A DNA stretch of 64,000 bases, taken from assembly GCF_009183655.1 (NCBI RefSeq), contig NZ_WEIO01000010.1, positions 45,416 through 109,415 on the forward strand. The letters run 5' to 3'. This document shows positions 1 through 11,536 of this stretch, in pieces. Source of the stretch: Bacillus aerolatus (GTDB lineage: Bacteria > Bacillota > Bacilli > Bacillales > Domibacillaceae). Under the pieces are notes generated by a model. That model worked only from the letters and a program-made list of their open reading frames with translations, did no database searches and had not been told where the DNA came from. Each line of letters begins with the position of its first letter. Positions within the stretch are counted from its first letter, which is position 1. A program made the translations under genes and the position numbers.

Positions 1-693
1 ATCAATGAGCTTTGCCAAATTGGTGCTTTAAATAAAGAGCGGATTACCATTACCGGAAAATCTGTCTATGAAAATGTAAAAGATTCAGAAATTATTAATG
101 ACGAAGTGATCCGCAGAAGCAGCAACCCTTACAGTCCTGTAGGCGGGTTGTCCATCCTGTACGGAAACTTGGCTCCGGACGGCGGAGTCATTAAAGTCGG
201 AGCAGTCGACCCTTCCATTAAAACATTCATGGGAGAAGCGATTGTCTTTGAATCACAAGAAGAAGCGCAGGAAGGCATCAACAACGGCACAGTGAAAGAG
301 GGCCATGTAGTTGTTATCCGCTATGAAGGACCTAAAGGTGGTCCGGGTATGCCTGAGATGCTGGCTCCTACAGCAGCAATTGCCGGCCGCGGACTTGAAA
401 AGAAAGTCGCTTTAATGACAGATGGAAGGTTCTCTGGAGCATCGAGAGGAATTTCTATCGGCCACGTGTCGCCGGAAGCCGCAGAAGGAGGACCAATTGC
501 CTTCATTGAAAACGGAGATCAAATTATAATTGATTTGCCAAACCGGACATTAAACGTGGTTTTGACGGAAGAAGAAATGGCTGAAAGAAAGAAAAATTGG
601 ATTCAGCCGGAACCGAAAATTAAAAAAGGTTATTTAGCAAGATATTCTAAGCTTGTTACTTCTGCCAGCACAGGCGGGATTATGAAAATTTAA
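1..693 (+). CDS. ilvD: Dihydroxy-acid dehydratase, 3' part (5' end outside window)
   Basis: The frame is open from base 1 and gives the last 230 residues of an IlvD/Edd-family dehydratase (whole proteins are about 555-570 residues). This Fe-S enzyme converts 2,3-dihydroxy-3-methylbutanoate and its ethyl homologue to the 2-keto acids of valine and isoleucine synthesis. Recognisable C-terminal blocks are the [18 protein letters not shown] stretch, the [11 protein letters not shown] loop and [11 protein letters not shown] followed by [13 protein letters not shown], all conserved in the family. It lies directly upstream of ilvB, separated by a T-box leader, so the two may be partly uncoupled in expression. 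Only the 5' truncation by the window edge is unusual. Confidence 0.97.
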   Translation: MNELCQIGALNKERITITGKSVYENVKDSEIINDEVIRRSSNPYSPVGGLSILYGNLAPDGGVIKVGAVDPSIKTFMGEAIVFESQEEAQEGINNGTVKEGHVVVIRYEGPKGGPGMPEMLAPTAAIAGRGLEKKVALMTDGRFSGASRGISIGHVSPEAAEGGPIAFIENGDQIIIDLPNRTLNVVLTEEEMAERKKNWIQPEPKIKKGYLARYSKLVTSASTGGIMKI

Positions 694-702
694 TTATTAA
701 AA

Positions 703-997
703 CGTTGACGAGGAAAAAGTTGTAAGAAAAGGTGTTCACAGAGAGCCGGCGGAGCTGAGAGCCGGTAATACCCCTTACAGCGACATCCCCTCTGAGTGCC
801 GGTCTGAACGGATGCAACTAGGATCGGTCGAGTAGTAATTACTCGTTATCAAAAAGGACAATGTAATAATTGTCCATGAGGTGGCATTTGTGAAAGTGCC
901 ATAAATCAGGGTGGTACCGTGAAAGGAAAAGTCTTTTCACCCCTGCGCTTATAGGATCAGTAGGCGTGGGGGGGAAAAGGCTTTTCTTTTTGTTTAT
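703..997 (+). promoter_or_regulatory. T-box leader (tRNA-sensing antitermination) before ilvB
   Basis: A 367-base gap between ilvD and ilvB holds a T-box leader. The T-box core AGGGTGGTACCG is at 908-919. Upstream are a stem I region with the AGAGAGCCGG...GAGAGCCGG distal arm (about 760-800), and stems formed by CGAGTAG/CTACTCG-like and GGACAAT/ATTGTCC arms. Downstream is a competing terminator (separate entry). By family knowledge uncharged tRNA binds stem I and the T-box and favours the antiterminator. Leucine is the expected ligand for an ilv-leu operon, and a CTC triplet occurs at 790-792, but I could not place the specifier loop with confidence. Confidence 0.9.
931..997 (+). terminator. 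T-box-controlled terminator
   Basis: CTTTTCACCCCTGCGC (933-948) pairs with GCGTGGGGGGGAAAAG (964-979) and is followed by CTTTTCTTTTTG. The 5' side starts just after the T-box, as expected for mutually exclusive terminator and antiterminator folds. Confidence 0.85.
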
Positions 998-1060
998 TTT
1001 TACTTAAAGAGCCCAATCACTCTCGCAATTCAGGAAAACAACAATTTGGAGGGAAATTGC

Positions 1061-2776
1061 ATGAACGCAAAAGTAAAAACAGAAGCCAAACCGTTGAAGC
1101 AGGCCATGAGTGGAGCTGAACTCTTTATTGAAGCTTTAAAAAAGGAAGAAGTAGAAGTGGTGTTTGGCTATCCTGGAGGAGCTGTTCTTCCACTGTATGA
1201 TGCCCTATACAGAAATCCGATCCGCCATATTTTAGCGAGACATGAACAGGCTGCCATCCATGCAGCTGAAGGGTATGCAAGAGTAGCAGGAAAACCGGGA
1301 GTGGTTATTGCCACTTCAGGGCCGGGGGCGACAAACCTTGTAACAGGAATTACAGATGCGATGATGGATTCTCTGCCGCTTGTCGTCTTTACAGGTCAAG
1401 TGGCAACTGGGGTCATCGGAACAGATGCTTTCCAGGAAGCGGATGTAATCGGAATCACGATGCCAATTACAAAACATAACTATCAAGTGCGGGATTTGAA
1501 AGAACTGCCAAGAATTATTCGGGAAGCTTTCCATATCGCAACAACCGGCCGTCCCGGACCTGTGTTAATTGACATTCCAAAAGACATCGCGACAACGATT
1601 TCCAACCCAGAGTTCGTCACAGAAGTAGACTTGCCAGGGTACCAGCCAAATCTCACACCAAACGTTTTACAAGTGAAAAAGCTGGCAGATGCGATCGCTC
1701 AAGCTAAAAAGCCGCTCATCTTAGCCGGCGCGGGCGTGCTTCACGGAGGAGCTTCAGGGGAGCTGCTTTCCCTGGCGGAACAAATGAATATTCCGGTCGT
1801 GAACACGCTTCTCGGTCTCGGTTCATTCCCGGCAGACCATCCGTTATTTTTAGGAATGGGAGGCATGCACGGAACGTACACAGCGAATATGGCGATGTAC
1901 GAATCTGATTTGTTAATTAATATCGGAGCCCGGTTCGATGACCGGCTGACAGGAAACTTACAGCATTTCGCACCGGAAGCACTCGTTGCCCACATTGACA
2001 TCGATCCAGCGGAAATTGGCAAAAATGTCGATACTCACATTCCGATTGTGGCGGATGCAAAAGAAGCGCTTCAAAAGTTACTGGAGTTAGACTTAACAGA
2101 GCCGCAGGCTAATGAGTGGAGATTAAAAGTAAAACAAAACAAAAAAGAATACCCGCTTTGGAATTCCGAAGATGAAGAAGGTATTTCCCCTCAGCGCTTA
2201 ATGGAAACTATCCATGAAGTAACGGATGGAGAAGCGATTATGACGACAGACGTCGGCCAGCATCAAATGTGGGCAGCGCAATATTACGGCTTTAATAAGC
2301 CGGGCCGCTGGATCACTTCCGGAGGGCTGGGAACGATGGGCTTTGGTTTCCCAGCTGCTATCGGTGCACAAATTGCATTTCCGGATGATACCGTCATTGC
2401 CATTGTTGGAGATGCCGGTTTCCAAATGACCTTGCAGGAGTTGGGGCTGATTGCCGAACTAAACTTGCCGGTTAAAATCGTTATTTACAATAATGAGGCA
2501 TTAGGAATGGTTAGGCAGTGGCAGGAAACCTTTTATGAGGAAAGATATTCGCAATCATTGCTTCCTTGCCAGCCGGATTTTGTCAAACTGGCAGAAGCTT
2601 ATGGCATCAAGGGTTATTCCGTTTCAACAGAAGAAGAAGCAGAGAGCGTGTTGAGAGAAACTTTAAACAGCCGCGAACCTGTTTTAATCGACTGCCGGAT
2701 CAAGCCGAAAGAAAAAGTGTACCCGATGATTGCTCCAGGTGCAGGACTTCACGAAATGATTGGGGTGAAACCATGA
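1061..2776 (+). CDS. ilvB: Acetolactate synthase large (catalytic) subunit
   Basis: 571 residues, the normal length for the biosynthetic ThDP enzyme that condenses two pyruvates, or pyruvate with 2-ketobutyrate. Visible are the N-terminal [14 protein letters not shown] block, the catalytic-Glu region [15 protein letters not shown], the central FAD-binding type domain, and the C-terminal ThDP motif GDAGFQM...NN with [10 protein letters not shown]. An in-frame ATG lies 15 bases upstream, but TGGAGGG at 1047-1053 sits correctly for the ATG at 1061 and would overlap the earlier start. The stop overlaps the ilvN start (ATGA), indicating translational coupling with the regulatory subunit. Expression should depend on the T-box just upstream. 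Confidence 0.98.
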   Translation: MNAKVKTEAKPLKQAMSGAELFIEALKKEEVEVVFGYPGGAVLPLYDALYRNPIRHILARHEQAAIHAAEGYARVAGKPGVVIATSGPGATNLVTGITDAMMDSLPLVVFTGQVATGVIGTDAFQEADVIGITMPITKHNYQVRDLKELPRIIREAFHIATTGRPGPVLIDIPKDIATTISNPEFVTEVDLPGYQPNLTPNVLQVKKLADAIAQAKKPLILAGAGVLHGGASGELLSLAEQMNIPVVNTLLGLGSFPADHPLFLGMGGMHGTYTANMAMYESDLLINIGARFDDRLTGNLQHFAPEALVAHIDIDPAEIGKNVDTHIPIVADAKEALQKLLELDLTEPQANEWRLKVKQNKKEYPLWNSEDEEGISPQRLMETIHEVTDGEAIMTTDVGQHQMWAAQYYGFNKPGRWITSGGLGTMGFGFPAAIGAQIAFPDDTVIAIVGDAGFQMTLQELGLIAELNLPVKIVIYNNEALGMVRQWQETFYEERYSQSLLPCQPDFVKLAEAYGIKGYSVSTEEEAESVLRETLNSREPVLIDCRIKPKEKVYPMIAPGAGLHEMIGVKP

Positions 2777-3294
2777 AACGCACAGTAACCGTCACGGTAC
2801 TTAATCAGAGTGGTGTGTTAAACAGAATAACAGGCTTATTTACAAAAAGGCAATTTAACATCGAAAGCATTACAGTGGGTCCTACGGAAACAGAAGGCAT
2901 TTCCAAAATAACTTTTGTCGTTCATGTAGAAGACGCAAGGACAGCAGAGCAAGTATTAAAGCAGCTGAATAAACAAATAGATGTGCTGAAGGTAACTGAC
3001 ATTACTGACCAGGCAATTGTCTCAAGAGAGCTTGCGTTAATTAAAGTACTCACCACACCGCAAACCCGGGCAGAAATCAATGTCATTATCGAGCCTTTCC
3101 GGGCGACGATTATCGATGTAGCCAAAGATAGTGTCATGATTCAAGTGGTCGGAAACTTCGAAAAAATCGAAGCGATGATCGAGCTGCTTCGCCCATATGG
3201 AATTAAGGAATTGTCGCGCACAGGCCAAACAGCTTTAACGCGCGGTTCACAAAAGCAAGTAACTGAATTAAAGCAATACTCAATTTTAAAATAA
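2773..3294 (+). CDS. ilvN: Acetolactate synthase small (regulatory) subunit
   Basis: 173 residues. The start is the ATG of the ATGA overlap with ilvB; the frame is open further upstream inside ilvB but that extension is not homologous. The N-terminal ACT domain shows [23 protein letters not shown], the valine-binding fold of IlvN/IlvH proteins, and a second ALS-small C-terminal domain follows, ending near [10 protein letters not shown]. The subunit binds the large subunit, raises its activity and confers valine feedback inhibition. It is followed after 28 bases by ilvC with its own strong ribosome site. Confidence 0.97.
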   Translation: MKRTVTVTVLNQSGVLNRITGLFTKRQFNIESITVGPTETEGISKITFVVHVEDARTAEQVLKQLNKQIDVLKVTDITDQAIVSRELALIKVLTTPQTRAEINVIIEPFRATIIDVAKDSVMIQVVGNFEKIEAMIELLRPYGIKELSRTGQTALTRGSQKQVTELKQYSILK

Positions 3295-3316
3295 AAAAAA
3301 CAATTTTGGAGGATGA

Positions 3317-5882
<2,566 letters not shown>

Positions 5883-5900
5883 TGTAACGGAGGGGTTAAC

Positions 5901-7010
5901 GTGAAAAAGAACATTGCAGTATTGCCTGGAGACGGAGTCGGCCGGGAAGTAGCGAAAGGAGCCACTGCTGTTTTAGAGGCAGTTGGACAACGGTTCGGCC
6001 ATGAATTTGAATTTGAATACGCCAATATCGGCGGAGCGGCCATTGAGGAATCAAACAATCCTCTTCCAAATGAAACGCTTGAGCTTTGCAAGCAAAGCGA
6101 TGCTGTATTCTTAGGGGCAGTAGGCGGACCGAAGTGGGATAACTTGCCTTCGCATATGCGTCCTGAGCGTGGGCTTCTCGCGATCCGTAAAGAGCTTAGC
6201 TTGTTTGCCAACCTTCGCCCGGTCATCGGATTTCACAGCTTGCTGCAATCTTCGCCACTAAAGCCTGAAATTGCAGAAAATGTAAATATGATGATTGTCC
6301 GTGAATTGACTGGTGGTCTGTATTTCGGAAAACCAAGTGAACGTCGTGGAGACAATCAAGAAGTGGTTGTCGATACACTGCAATATACGAGAGAAGAAAT
6401 TGAGCGCATTGTGGAAAAAGCGTTTGAACTCGCCGTCATCCGCAATAAAAAACTCACTTCAGTCGATAAAGCGAACGTGCTGGAATCAAGCCGCATGTGG
6501 CGTGAGATCGTGAATGAAAAAGCGGAGTTGTATCCGCAAGTCGAAGTGGAACACATGTATGTGGATGCAGCAGCGATGAAGCTCATCAGCCGCCCGAGAG
6601 ACTTTGATGTTATCGTCACTGAAAATTTATTTGGTGATATCTTGAGCGATGAAGCGTCCATGATCACGGGATCACTTGGCATGCTGCCTTCAGCGAGCCT
6701 GCGGTCGGACGGGTTTGGTATGTATGAACCAGTTCACGGATCAGCACCTGATATCGCCGGCTTCAATAAAGCGAACCCAATGGCAATGATTTTATCGGCA
6801 GCCTTAATGCTGAAGTATTCTTTCCATCTGCGGGAAGAGGCCGAGGCTATTGAACAAGCTGTACAAGAAGTATTAAATGCCGGCTACCGGACAGTCGATC
6901 TTCAGTCCACAGGCGGGACAGTTGTCGGTACGGAGCAAATGATTGATTTAATTGCCCAGCGTGTAGAAGAAGGTTCAGCTATTTCTTCTATCATGGGTGC
7001 TTATATGTAA
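5901..7010 (+). CDS. leuB: 3-isopropylmalate dehydrogenase
   Basis: 369 residues with a GTG start 8 bases after GGAGGGG. The protein opens with NIAVLPGDGVGREV, typical of the isocitrate/isopropylmalate dehydrogenase family. It carries RELTGGLYFG, the substrate/metal region DVIVTENLFGDILSDEASM and the NAD-binding loop MYEPVHGSAPDIAG; the acidic/hydrophobic NAD-type pattern fits leucine synthesis. It oxidatively decarboxylates 3-isopropylmalate. leuB ends 99 bases before leuC, and that gap holds a terminator-like hairpin, so leuCD may be expressed at a different level from the genes before it. Confidence 0.98.
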   Translation: MKKNIAVLPGDGVGREVAKGATAVLEAVGQRFGHEFEFEYANIGGAAIEESNNPLPNETLELCKQSDAVFLGAVGGPKWDNLPSHMRPERGLLAIRKELSLFANLRPVIGFHSLLQSSPLKPEIAENVNMMIVRELTGGLYFGKPSERRGDNQEVVVDTLQYTREEIERIVEKAFELAVIRNKKLTSVDKANVLESSRMWREIVNEKAELYPQVEVEHMYVDAAAMKLISRPRDFDVIVTENLFGDILSDEASMITGSLGMLPSASLRSDGFGMYEPVHGSAPDIAGFNKANPMAMILSAALMLKYSFHLREEAEAIEQAVQEVLNAGYRTVDLQSTGGTVVGTEQMIDLIAQRVEEGSAISSIMGAYM

Positions 7011-7038
7011 TGTGAAAATCAATGGACATAATCTTGAA

Positions 7039-7082
7039 GGATTCCGTGTTTCCCACTAGGAGCTCGGAATCCCTCTTTTTTC
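7039..7082 (+). terminator. Intra-operon terminator-like hairpin between leuB and leuC
   Basis: GGATTCCG (7039-7046) pairs perfectly with CGGAATCC (7065-7072), followed by CTCTTTTTTC. It has the form of an intrinsic terminator but lies inside the leu operon, so partial termination or mRNA 3'-end protection is the likely effect. Confidence 0.7.
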
Positions 7083-7109
7083 AAAAAAAGACAGTGGGGG
7101 GACTGTTTT

Positions 7110-8522
7110 ATGGCACCGAAAACGATTATTGAAAAAGTTTGGGAACAGCATGTAGTACACAGAGAAGAGGGAAAACCGGATCTTTTATATATTGATCTTC
7201 ACTTAGTACACGAAGTTACTTCTCCGCAAGCATTTGAAGGCCTGCGCATGCACAACCGCAAAGTACGCCGTCCCGATTTAACGTATGCCACAATGGATCA
7301 CAATGTGCCGACGGTTAACCGCCACATTATTAATGACCCTATTTCAAAAACACAAATGGAAACTCTTGATCAAAACTGCAAAGAGTTTGGTATTGAACTG
7401 GCTGACATCGATCACCCGGACCAAGGGATTGTCCATGTTATCGGACCGGAACTCGGTTTAACACAGCCCGGAAAGACGATTGTTTGCGGCGACAGCCATA
7501 CGTCTACACACGGCGCTTTTGGTGCTTTGTCATTCGGCATCGGAACGAGTGAAGTAGAACATGTTCTCGCCACACAAACACTTTGGCAAACTAGACCGAA
7601 AACATTGCAAATAAAAGTCACTGGCAAGCTTGGCTTCGGTGTAACAGCGAAAGATTTAATTTTAGCTGTTATTGCAAAATATGGCGTCAATGCGGGTACT
7701 GGCTACATTATGGAATATACAGGCGAAGCAATCCGCCAATTGTCAATGGAAGAACGAATGACTGTTTGCAACATGTCGATTGAAGCCGGCGCGCGCGCGG
7801 GGCTGATCAGTCCGGATGAAAAAACAGTTGAGTATTTAAGAGGACGCCGCTATGCACCGCAAGGGGAGGCGTTTGAAAAAGCAGCGGATTACTGGTTGTC
7901 ACTCGCTACAGATGAAGGTGCCGAGTATGACCGTACGCTAGAAATTGCTGGTGAAGAAATAGAACCACAAGTCACATGGGGAACGAATCCCTCCATGGGA
8001 AGCGGTATCAGCGCCTCCGTACCTGATCCTGAACAGTATGACCGTCAGGCAGACCGTGAGTCCATCGCCCGTGCGTTAGATTATATGGACCTTTCAGCCG
8101 GAATGAAAATTGAAGACATTCCTGTAGACTACGTTTTTATCGGTTCATGTACAAACTCTCGTATCAGTGATTTAAGGGCAGCTGCCGAAGTGGCCAAAGG
8201 AAGAAAAGTACAAGAAGGAATTACAGCCATTGTTGTACCGGGCTCGCAAACAGTTAAACAAGCTGCAGAAGCAGAAGGGCTTGATAAAATCTTTACTGAA
8301 GCCGGTTTTGAATGGCGGGAATCGGGCTGCAGCATGTGTCTCGCGATGAATGATGATATTGTCCCTCCAGGCAAACGTTGTGCTTCTACGTCTAACCGGA
8401 ACTTTGAAGGGCGCCAGGGAAATGGATCGAAAACTCATTTAGTGAGTCCGCCGATGGCCGTTGCAGCAGCTGTTATGGGGAAATTTACTGACGTGCGCAA
8501 ATTAGCCGAAGTGCATCAATAG
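7110..8522 (+). CDS. leuC: 3-isopropylmalate dehydratase large subunit
   Basis: 470 residues, an aconitase-superfamily 4Fe-4S subunit that with LeuD interconverts 2- and 3-isopropylmalate. Visible signatures are [31 protein letters not shown], read here as two adjacent blocks around residues 126-155. The cluster cysteines are in [13 protein letters not shown] and in GCSMCLAMN. It starts at an ATG after GGGGGGAC-like ribosome site sequence, and leuD follows after 12 bases, as expected for subunits made in equal amounts. A hairpin just upstream may limit read-through from leuB. Confidence 0.98.
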   Translation: MAPKTIIEKVWEQHVVHREEGKPDLLYIDLHLVHEVTSPQAFEGLRMHNRKVRRPDLTYATMDHNVPTVNRHIINDPISKTQMETLDQNCKEFGIELADIDHPDQGIVHVIGPELGLTQPGKTIVCGDSHTSTHGAFGALSFGIGTSEVEHVLATQTLWQTRPKTLQIKVTGKLGFGVTAKDLILAVIAKYGVNAGTGYIMEYTGEAIRQLSMEERMTVCNMSIEAGARAGLISPDEKTVEYLRGRRYAPQGEAFEKAADYWLSLATDEGAEYDRTLEIAGEEIEPQVTWGTNPSMGSGISASVPDPEQYDRQADRESIARALDYMDLSAGMKIEDIPVDYVFIGSCTNSRISDLRAAAEVAKGRKVQEGITAIVVPGSQTVKQAAEAEGLDKIFTEAGFEWRESGCSMCLAMNDDIVPPGKRCASTSNRNFEGRQGNGSKTHLVSPPMAVAAAVMGKFTDVRKLAEVHQ

Positions 8523-8534
8523 GAGGGAAGAAGA

Positions 8535-9128
8535 ATGAAAGCAATTAACAAGTTTAACGGAATTGTCTGCCCTCTCAACCGTGTGAATGTCGATACTGAC
8601 CAGATTATCCCGAAACAATTTTTAAAACGGATTGAACGGCAAGGCTTTGGCCAGTTCTTATTTCATCATTGGCGTTTTGATGATGAAGGGAATAAAAGAG
8701 AAGATTTTGTAATGAATCAAATGCAATATGAACAGGCGGAAATTTTAGTATCAGGCGAAAACTTCGGCTGCGGCTCATCAAGGGAACATGCTCCATGGGC
8801 GCTGCTTGATTACGGCTTCCGAGTCGTTATTGCTCCGAGCTTCGCCGATATTTTTTATAACAACTGCGTGAAAAACGGTATTTTAGCGATTCGTCTAACT
8901 GAGGAAGAAGTGGAAGAGATTACGGAAAAAGCAGAAGAGCCGGGTTACCGCTTATTCATTAACTTGAAAGACCAGGACATTACCGACCGGAAAGGATTTG
9001 TCGCCGACTTTGACATTGACCCTTACTGGAAAGAAATGCTTTTGAATGGATGGGATGAAATCGCTGTAACGCTTAATCTTGATGAAGAAATTAACAACTA
9101 TGAAAATAAAGTAACAGCAGGACAGTAA
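8535..9128 (+). CDS. leuD: 3-isopropylmalate dehydratase small subunit
   Basis: 197 residues, the swivelling domain of the LeuCD isomerase. Family motifs are NVDTDQIIPKQFL near residue 19, and the substrate-binding loop ENFGCGSSREHAPWAL followed by YGFRVVIAPSFADIF. The ribosome site AGGAGGGAAGA lies in the short gap after leuC. It is the last gene of the ilv-leu cluster and is followed by a copy of a structured interspersed repeat and a hairpin terminator, which may end the long transcript. Confidence 0.98.
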   Translation: MKAINKFNGIVCPLNRVNVDTDQIIPKQFLKRIERQGFGQFLFHHWRFDDEGNKREDFVMNQMQYEQAEILVSGENFGCGSSREHAPWALLDYGFRVVIAPSFADIFYNNCVKNGILAIRLTEEEVEEITEKAEEPGYRLFINLKDQDITDRKGFVADFDIDPYWKEMLLNGWDEIAVTLNLDEEINNYENKVTAGQ

Positions 9129-9129
9129 G

Positions 9130-9271
9130 AAAAGCGGAAGCGCCTGCTCTGCCCCGACAGGCAAATGTTCTTTCCCAAAGGAAGTCGTTCTTTGACTTCA
9201 TTGGGGGAAGGTTATTTGACCCAAGGGGGTAGGCGCTGGAGCTGGACAGTTACCTAATCCGAAAAATTTGT
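9130..9271 (+). repeat. Structured interspersed repeat, copy 1
   Basis: This copy begins AAAAGCGGAAGCGCCT and ends TAGGCGCTGGAGCTGGACAG. The outer GCGCCT/AGGCGC arms pair, and an inner arm made by CAAATGTTCTTTCCC and GGGGGAAGGTTATTTG folds back. Five related copies lie at 21669-21810, 35292-35390, 50866-50939, 55962-56085 and 57510-57615. It sits directly after leuD. Confidence 0.85.
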
Positions 9272-9276
9272 TTAAT

Positions 9277-9306
9277 AAAAGACTGCGGAGAACCCCGCAG
9301 TCTTTT
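9277..9306. terminator. Bidirectional hairpin terminator after leuD
   Basis: AAAAGACTGCGG pairs with CCGCAGTCTTTT around a short loop, giving T-runs on both strands. It can serve the leu operon on the plus strand and the small reverse-strand ORF at 9320-9388. Confidence 0.85.
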
Positions 9307-9319
9307 GTTTATGCTTTCA

Positions 9320-9388
9320 TTAAATCATGGAAATAATCCAGGAAATCACTACAATGGCACCAATAATCATTAGGATCGTACGCAGCAC
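9320..9388 (-). CDS. Putative 22-residue single-span membrane peptide
   Basis: A GTG-started frame encodes MLRTILMIIGAIVVISWIISMI, here read as 22 residues that are almost wholly one hydrophobic helix after an N-terminal Arg. Support for it being real is a GAGGTG ribosome site about nine bases upstream and a bidirectional terminator starting 14 bases after the stop. I do not recognise a family and infer no function beyond membrane insertion. A chance hydrophobic frame cannot be excluded because it is so short; conservation in relatives would decide. Confidence 0.45.
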   Translation of the reverse strand: MLRTILMIIGAIVVISWIISMI

Positions 9389-9614
9389 TTTTTTTCACCT
9401 CAAATAGTTAAATTAACGTCATTATTAATAAAGAATGATGTCGGTTGTCAGCTATATCGTTACTTTTCCCCCGCTCACACTGAATTAAACTTCTTGCGGC
9501 AATTCGAAATAAAAAATAAATGCAGCAATCTCATTATCTTTTTTTGGAATGAATTGCACGTAAAGAGGGAAAAGTGATAGAGGGATCTGAGATAGAGACA
9601 AAGGAGGGATAGAA

Positions 9615-10988
9615 ATGGAATTTAGAACGGAACGTGATACACTTGGCGAAATGAAGGTGCCAGCGGATAAATATTGGGGCGCGCAAACTCAGCGAAGCAA
9701 AGAAAACTTTCAAATAGGGACCGAGAAGATGCCGATTGAAGTGACGTATGCGTTTGCCCATTTAAAAAAAGCTGCTGCTATTGCTAACAGCCAGCTCGGT
9801 AAATTGCCTGAAGAGAAAAAAGGGGTGATCGTCGGAGCTTGTGATGAAATCATTGCAGGAAAATGGGATGAGCATTTTCCGCTCGTTGTCTGGCAGACAG
9901 GGAGTGGCACGCAGTCTAATATGAATGTGAATGAAGTCGTCGCCAGAAGAGGGAATGAGCTGGCAGGAAAAGAAGGATTGATTCATCCGAATGATGATGT
10001 GAATATGTCACAAAGTTCCAATGATACTTTTCCAACGGCGATGCATATCGCCGCCTATACCGAAGTAGAAAAGCTGCTGAAACCGGCGCTTGTCCAGTTT
10101 AAACAAACACTTGAGCAAAAAGAAAAGGAATATATGGATTTAATTAAAATCGGGCGCACACATTTGCAAGATGCCACTCCATTAACGCTCGGTCAGGAAA
10201 TCTCAGGCTGGCGTATGATGATCCAGCGCAGCAGTGAAATGATTGAGCAGTCGAAGCAATACATGCTCAGTCTCGCCATTGGTGGTACAGCAGTCGGAAC
10301 CGGCATTAATGCCGATCCACAGTTCGGAGATAAAGTAGCTGAACAGCTCCATAAACAGACAGGCTATGCTTTTTATTCGTCACCTAATAAATTTCATGCG
10401 CTCACAAGCCATGATGAACTTTTGTATTTCCATGGTGCGCTGAAAGCACTGGCGGCAGATGTAATGAAAATTGCGAACGACGTGCGCTGGCTCGCGAGTG
10501 GACCGAGAAGCGGCATAGGGGAAATTTCGATTCCGGCAAATGAACCGGGCAGCTCAATTATGCCGGGCAAAGTGAATCCGACTCAAAGTGAAGCGATTAC
10601 GATGGTGGCTGTGCAAGTATTTGGCAATGACGCAGCGATAGGTTTCGCCGCCAGCCAGGGGAATTTTGAATTGAACGTGTTTAAACCAGTGATCATTTAC
10701 AATGTGCTGCAGTCCGTTCGGCTCCTTGCTGACGGCATCCGTTCGTTTGATGAAAAATGTGCAGCAGGCCTCGAAGCTAACCGCGAAGTTATTCAGCAGC
10801 TAATGGAACGTTCGTTAATGCTCGTTACAGCTCTTAATCCGCATATTGGCTATGAAAAAGCGGCTGAAATTGCTAAACTGGCTCACAATAAAGGTTTAAC
10901 GTTGAAAGAAGCAGCCATTGAAACCGGCTATTTGACAGCGGAGCAATATGACGAATGGATCGATCCGGCTAAAATGGTTAATTTGTAA
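9615..10988 (+). CDS. fumC: Class II fumarate hydratase
   Basis: 457 residues, the usual length of the iron-independent tetrameric fumarase of the TCA cycle (fumarate to L-malate). The family signature [16 protein letters not shown] is clear; [28 protein letters not shown] and [16 protein letters not shown] are also present. These distinguish it from aspartase and from argininosuccinate lyase. It starts at an ATG 6 bases after AAGGAGGGA. It appears monocistronic, flanked by the leuD terminator region and by a convergent spore-protein gene, with a shared hairpin at 10999-11022. Confidence 0.97.
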   Translation: MEFRTERDTLGEMKVPADKYWGAQTQRSKENFQIGTEKMPIEVTYAFAHLKKAAAIANSQLGKLPEEKKGVIVGACDEIIAGKWDEHFPLVVWQTGSGTQSNMNVNEVVARRGNELAGKEGLIHPNDDVNMSQSSNDTFPTAMHIAAYTEVEKLLKPALVQFKQTLEQKEKEYMDLIKIGRTHLQDATPLTLGQEISGWRMMIQRSSEMIEQSKQYMLSLAIGGTAVGTGINADPQFGDKVAEQLHKQTGYAFYSSPNKFHALTSHDELLYFHGALKALAADVMKIANDVRWLASGPRSGIGEISIPANEPGSSIMPGKVNPTQSEAITMVAVQVFGNDAAIGFAASQGNFELNVFKPVIIYNVLQSVRLLADGIRSFDEKCAAGLEANREVIQQLMERSLMLVTALNPHIGYEKAAEIAKLAHNKGLTLKEAAIETGYLTAEQYDEWIDPAKMVNL

Positions 10989-10998
10989 ACAAATAAGA

Positions 10999-11022
10999 GA
11001 GCCCCTGAAAGATCAGGGGCTC
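10999..11022. terminator. Hairpin between convergent fumC and ssp
   Basis: GAGCCCCTG pairs with CAGGGGCTC over a six-base loop. On the minus strand it is followed by a T-rich stretch, so it fits best as the terminator of the spore-protein gene and may also stop fumC transcripts. Confidence 0.7.
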
Positions 11023-11048
11023 AAGCCATGTGTATGAAGTTGTGAAAA

Positions 11049-11249
11049 TTATTTTTGGAAGCCGTTCATTTGTTGTTGAGCCATTGCTACAAGGCGTTTT
11101 GTGATTTCTCCGCCAACAGAGCCGTTAGAACGGGATGTTGAGTCTGCTCCAAGTTGTACACCAAATTCGGAAGCGATTTCGAATTTCATTTGATCGATAG
11201 CTTGTTGAGCTCCTGCAACTAGTAATTGATTGTTGTTGTTGTTTGCCAT
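11049..11249 (-). CDS. Alpha/beta-type small acid-soluble spore protein
   Basis: 66 residues with an Asn/Gln-rich N-terminus, the first SASP signature [10 protein letters not shown] and the second motif [20 protein letters not shown]. These proteins coat spore DNA, hold it in an A-like form and give UV and heat resistance; on germination the Gpr protease cuts within the EIASE-type site, which is present here. An AGGAG ribosome site lies just upstream. Transcription should be forespore-specific, because a near-consensus sigma-G promoter lies about 120 bases upstream, with an unusual folded leader between promoter and gene. Which of several ssp paralogues it is cannot be told from this window. 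Confidence 0.96.
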   Translation of the reverse strand: MANNNNNQLLVAGAQQAIDQMKFEIASEFGVQLGADSTSRSNGSVGGEITKRLVAMAQQQMNGFQK

Positions 11250-11280
11250 GTTCTGTCATCTCCTGTTGTTTTTTTTGGCT

Positions 11281-11339
11281 GGGCTGCTGGATTTGCACCA
11301 GTCCGCAATTTCTTGCGGCCAGACTATCTGGTTAAGCCC
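11281..11339 (-). ncRNA. Cloverleaf-like structured 5' leader of the spore-protein mRNA
   Basis: Read on the minus strand, GGGCT (11339-11335) pairs with AGCCC (11285-11281) and encloses three perfect arms. They are CCAGA/TCTGG with a three-base loop, CCGCAA/TTGCGG closed by a GAAA tetraloop, and CTGG/CCAG with a seven-base loop. This makes a four-way junction of 59 bases between the sigma-G promoter and the ribosome site. No U-run follows on the minus strand, so it is not a terminator. I know of no named leader of this form for ssp genes. Confidence 0.65.
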
Positions 11340-11369
11340 ATCGATTTGAAATGTTGCTGCTTGTAGTAC

Positions 11370-11399
11370 TAGTATGCTTGGATTTAAAAAGTTTATTCA
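11370..11399 (-). promoter_or_regulatory. Sigma-G promoter of the spore-protein gene
   Basis: On the minus strand TGAATA (11399-11394) and CATACTA (11376-11370) are separated by 17 bases, essentially the sigma-G consensus. Transcription would start near 11363, leaving a leader of about 110 bases. Confidence 0.85.
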
Positions 11400-11536
11400 A
11401 AAATAATTAATGGTAATTTATACCTGTATTTACCTGTGTTTTGCAAGGTGTTTTTTGAATCTGTATGCTATACTGGTGGTAATATAATGTGTCAAAAACG
11501 GATAGGATATTCAGGAAAAAACGAGGTGCATAAATA

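Noticed and set aside
790-792. CTC as the T-box specifier codon
   Set aside because: It fits leucine but falls where it may be paired in stem I, and I could not align the specifier loop; left unassigned.
11281-11339. tRNA-like cloverleaf
   Set aside because: Arm lengths, loop sizes and the lack of TTCRA-type T-loop, CCA end and anticodon-loop pattern do not fit a tRNA; kept instead as a structured mRNA leader.
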